A stretch of DNA of 64,000 bases from Falsirhodobacter xinxiangensis. Lineage in GTDB: Bacteria; Pseudomonadota; Alphaproteobacteria; Rhodobacterales; Rhodobacteraceae. Below are positions 62,904 to 64,000 of the stretch, in pieces. The notes under the pieces were generated by a model that was not told where the DNA came from, ran no database searches, and saw only the letters and a list, made by a program, of their open reading frames with translations. The first letter of the stretch is position 1. Every line of letters begins with the position of its first letter. The stretch spans positions 1-64,000 of the forward strand of contig NZ_SMYN01000006.1 in assembly GCF_004959935.1 (NCBI RefSeq), in the 5' to 3' direction. A program made the position numbers and the translations under genes.

Positions 62904-63352
62904 GCCAAAGCTGCATCGCGCAGCCCGTCCAGCGCCTCGCAAAGATCGGTGCCCTCGATCCCGAGGGCGCCGTGCGATGCCTCCCAAACCGGGACTGCGC
63001 GTTCCAGCACGGCAAGCCCGGCGGGGGTCAGCGTCAGCCGCTTTGCCCGCCTGTCGCGCGCGTCGGGGGTCGTGGTCAGCAGCCCGCGCCCCTCCAGCAC
63101 CTTGACGGCGGCGGTCAGCGTGGTGCGGTCCATCGCCAGCAGGTCCGCGACTGAACCTATCGTCGGCGGTTCGGGCCGGTTCAGCGAGATCAGCAGCGAG
63201 AACTGCCCCCCCGTGATTCCGACCGGGCGCAGGGCGTCGTCGAAATGCCGCGCCAGCGCCCGTGCGGCGCGTTGTGTGTGCAGGCAAAGGCAATGATCCC
63301 TGACATGCAGGGTCATGGCGAATGTGGCGCGGGCAGGGGCCGGGTTTGACAT
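62831..63352 (-). CDS. MarR-family transcriptional regulator
   Basis: A 173-residue winged-helix repressor. CLCLHTQRAARALARHFDDA, LRPVGITGGQFSLLISLNRP, VADLLAMDRTTLTAAVKVLE and DARDRRAKRLTLTPAGLAVL form the complete MarR fold, including the DxR wing. The C-terminal 30 residues (NRKSSASSADIRTSSSRTAA) are low complexity and read antisense through the end of the RTX gene, overlapping it by 73 bases. Divergent from the GST gene, which it probably represses. Confidence 0.88.
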   Translation of the reverse strand: MSNPAPARATFAMTLHVRDHCLCLHTQRAARALARHFDDALRPVGITGGQFSLLISLNRPEPPTIGSVADLLAMDRTTLTAAVKVLEGRGLLTTTPDARDRRAKRLTLTPAGLAVLERAVPVWEASHGALGIEGTDLCEALDGLRDAALAQNRKSSASSADIRTSSSRTAAAP

Positions 63353-63363
63353 CCGCTATATAT

Positions 63364-63375
63364 GTTGATATCAAC
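63364..63375. promoter_or_regulatory. Perfect palindrome, probable MarR operator
   Basis: GTTGATATCAAC is a perfect 12-bp palindrome within an AT-rich patch, 12 bases upstream of the marR start and 44 bases before the GST start. MarR proteins bind such short palindromes between divergent genes. Confidence 0.55.
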
Positions 63376-63418
63376 CTAAACTGTCAATCACGCGATTCCG
63401 GATCAGAGGAGGATGGGA

Positions 63419-64000
63419 ATGCTGCGGGACTGCGAATTATCCGTCACGGCTTTCGATTGGGTTCCGGGCTTCGCCCAGGGCCTCGTGCGCGATCTGCGCG
63501 TGCGATGGGCGCTGGAGGAGGCGGGGCTTCCCTATGAGGTCGATCTTCTGGCGCAAGGCACGCAAGGCGACGCGCCGAACCTTGCCCGCCAGCCCTTCGG
63601 ACAGGTGCCAAGCCTGAAGATGGGCGACGGGTCGATGTTTGAAAGCGGTGCGATCGTCTGGCGCATCGCGCAGGAAAGCGATGTTCTGCTGCCACCCGAT
63701 CCCGCCGGCCGCGATGCCGCGCTGTCGTGGCTGTTCGCGGCGCTGAACACGATAGAGCCGCCGATCTCGATGCTGGCGCAGCTGGACTTCTTTTCGACCG
63801 ACACAGAAGCGGCGGGGCGGCTGCGCCCCGAGATCGTCGCCGCGATCCGGCTGCGGCTTTCGGCATTGGAGCGGGAGCTTGCGGGGCGCGACTGGCTGGC
63901 GGACCGCTTCACCGTCGGCGATCTGATGATGGGCGCCGTGTTGCGGATGGTGGATCGCGACACGCTGGGGGATTTCCCGGCGACCGCCGCCTATGTGGAC
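63419..64000 (+). CDS. Glutathione S-transferase family protein (cut by window end)
   Basis: The first 194 codons of a GST. VRDLRVRWALEEAGLPYEVD is the N-terminal thioredoxin-fold glutathione-binding region, NLARQPFGQVPSLKMGDGSM has the cis-Pro (VPSL) and the loop before ESGAIVWRIAQE (the Glu-Ser that binds glutathione), and RDWLADRFTVGDLMMGAVLR is the C-terminal N-capping box. The ATG at 63419 is chosen because AGGAGG lies six bases before it; the ATG at 63413 touches that site. Divergent from MarR. The C-terminus is beyond the window. Confidence 0.88.
   Translation, partial: MLRDCELSVTAFDWVPGFAQGLVRDLRVRWALEEAGLPYEVDLLAQGTQGDAPNLARQPFGQVPSLKMGDGSMFESGAIVWRIAQESDVLLPPDPAGRDAALSWLFAALNTIEPPISMLAQLDFFSTDTEAAGRLRPEIVAAIRLRLSALERELAGRDWLADRFTVGDLMMGAVLRMVDRDTLGDFPATAAYVD

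Overview
The window is GC-rich DNA with short intergenic gaps, many 1-4 bp start/stop overlaps (ATGA, GTGA) and gene content typical of an alphaproteobacterium of the Rhodobacterales. A Paracoccus-like organism is my best guess. The reasons are a PutA without its own DNA-binding domain but with a divergent Lrp-type regulator, a complete pqqABCDE operon, a tripartite tricarboxylate transporter, a beta-alanine type transaminase/MmsA pair, and a secreted RTX-repeat protein. This is inference from gene content; no rRNA or other marker gene is present. I saw no tRNA, rRNA or CRISPR array.

Layout. 0-2 kb: an IS110 remnant with a possible decayed cobalamin-riboswitch relic, an RpiR-type regulator and a decayed DUF1232 gene. 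2-7.9 kb: one siderophore-uptake operon (ATPase, two FecCD permeases, TonB-dependent receptor, binding protein). 8-10.2 kb: a decayed IS3-family element split by an IS30-family element. 10.5-15.5 kb: a minus-strand sugar/glycerol-phosphate type ABC importer operon ending in a metallophosphoesterase. 15.6-15.9 kb: a tyrosine-recombinase remnant. 16-21.7 kb: a LysR regulator divergent from a hydroxyacid dehydrogenase / RraA-like / TctCBA operon, in which tctC is frameshifted. 21.8-25.2 kb: an Lrp regulator, an MFS exporter, rlmF and alaE. 25.4-27.1 kb: a second copy of the IS3-type element, in the opposite orientation and split by an IS110 element. 27.2-30.6 kb: a CPA2 K+/H+ antiporter, a cupin and a zinc alcohol dehydrogenase.

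31-35.5 kb carries pqqABCDE, including a 33-residue pqqA, followed by an MDR dehydrogenase and a c-type cytochrome. 35.5-37.4 kb has a DMT exporter, a small ribbon-helix-helix/membrane-protein pair and the tail of a 2-hydroxycarboxylate transporter. 37.4-41.5 kb is a beta-alanine/omega-amino acid module (transaminase, mmsA, XRE-cupin regulator, Lrp regulator).

41.6-54.7 kb is the most interesting block. Two DadA-like FAD oxidoreductases, a LysR regulator and a seven-gene operon (HyuA/HyuB ATP-dependent ring-opening enzyme, 2Fe-2S subunit, FAD subunit, aldehyde dehydrogenase, tartrate/malate-type dehydrogenase, succinate-semialdehyde dehydrogenase) look like one pathway that opens a lactam or hydantoin ring, oxidises the resulting amino acid and feeds succinate into the TCA cycle. 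A near-identical 17-bp palindrome sits in front of the LysR/oxidoreductase pair and again in front of hyuA, and so ties the block together. 54.8-64 kb has putA with its regulator, a second DMT exporter, chrA, an RTX protein with seven blade-like repeats, and a divergent MarR/GST pair (GST cut by the window end).
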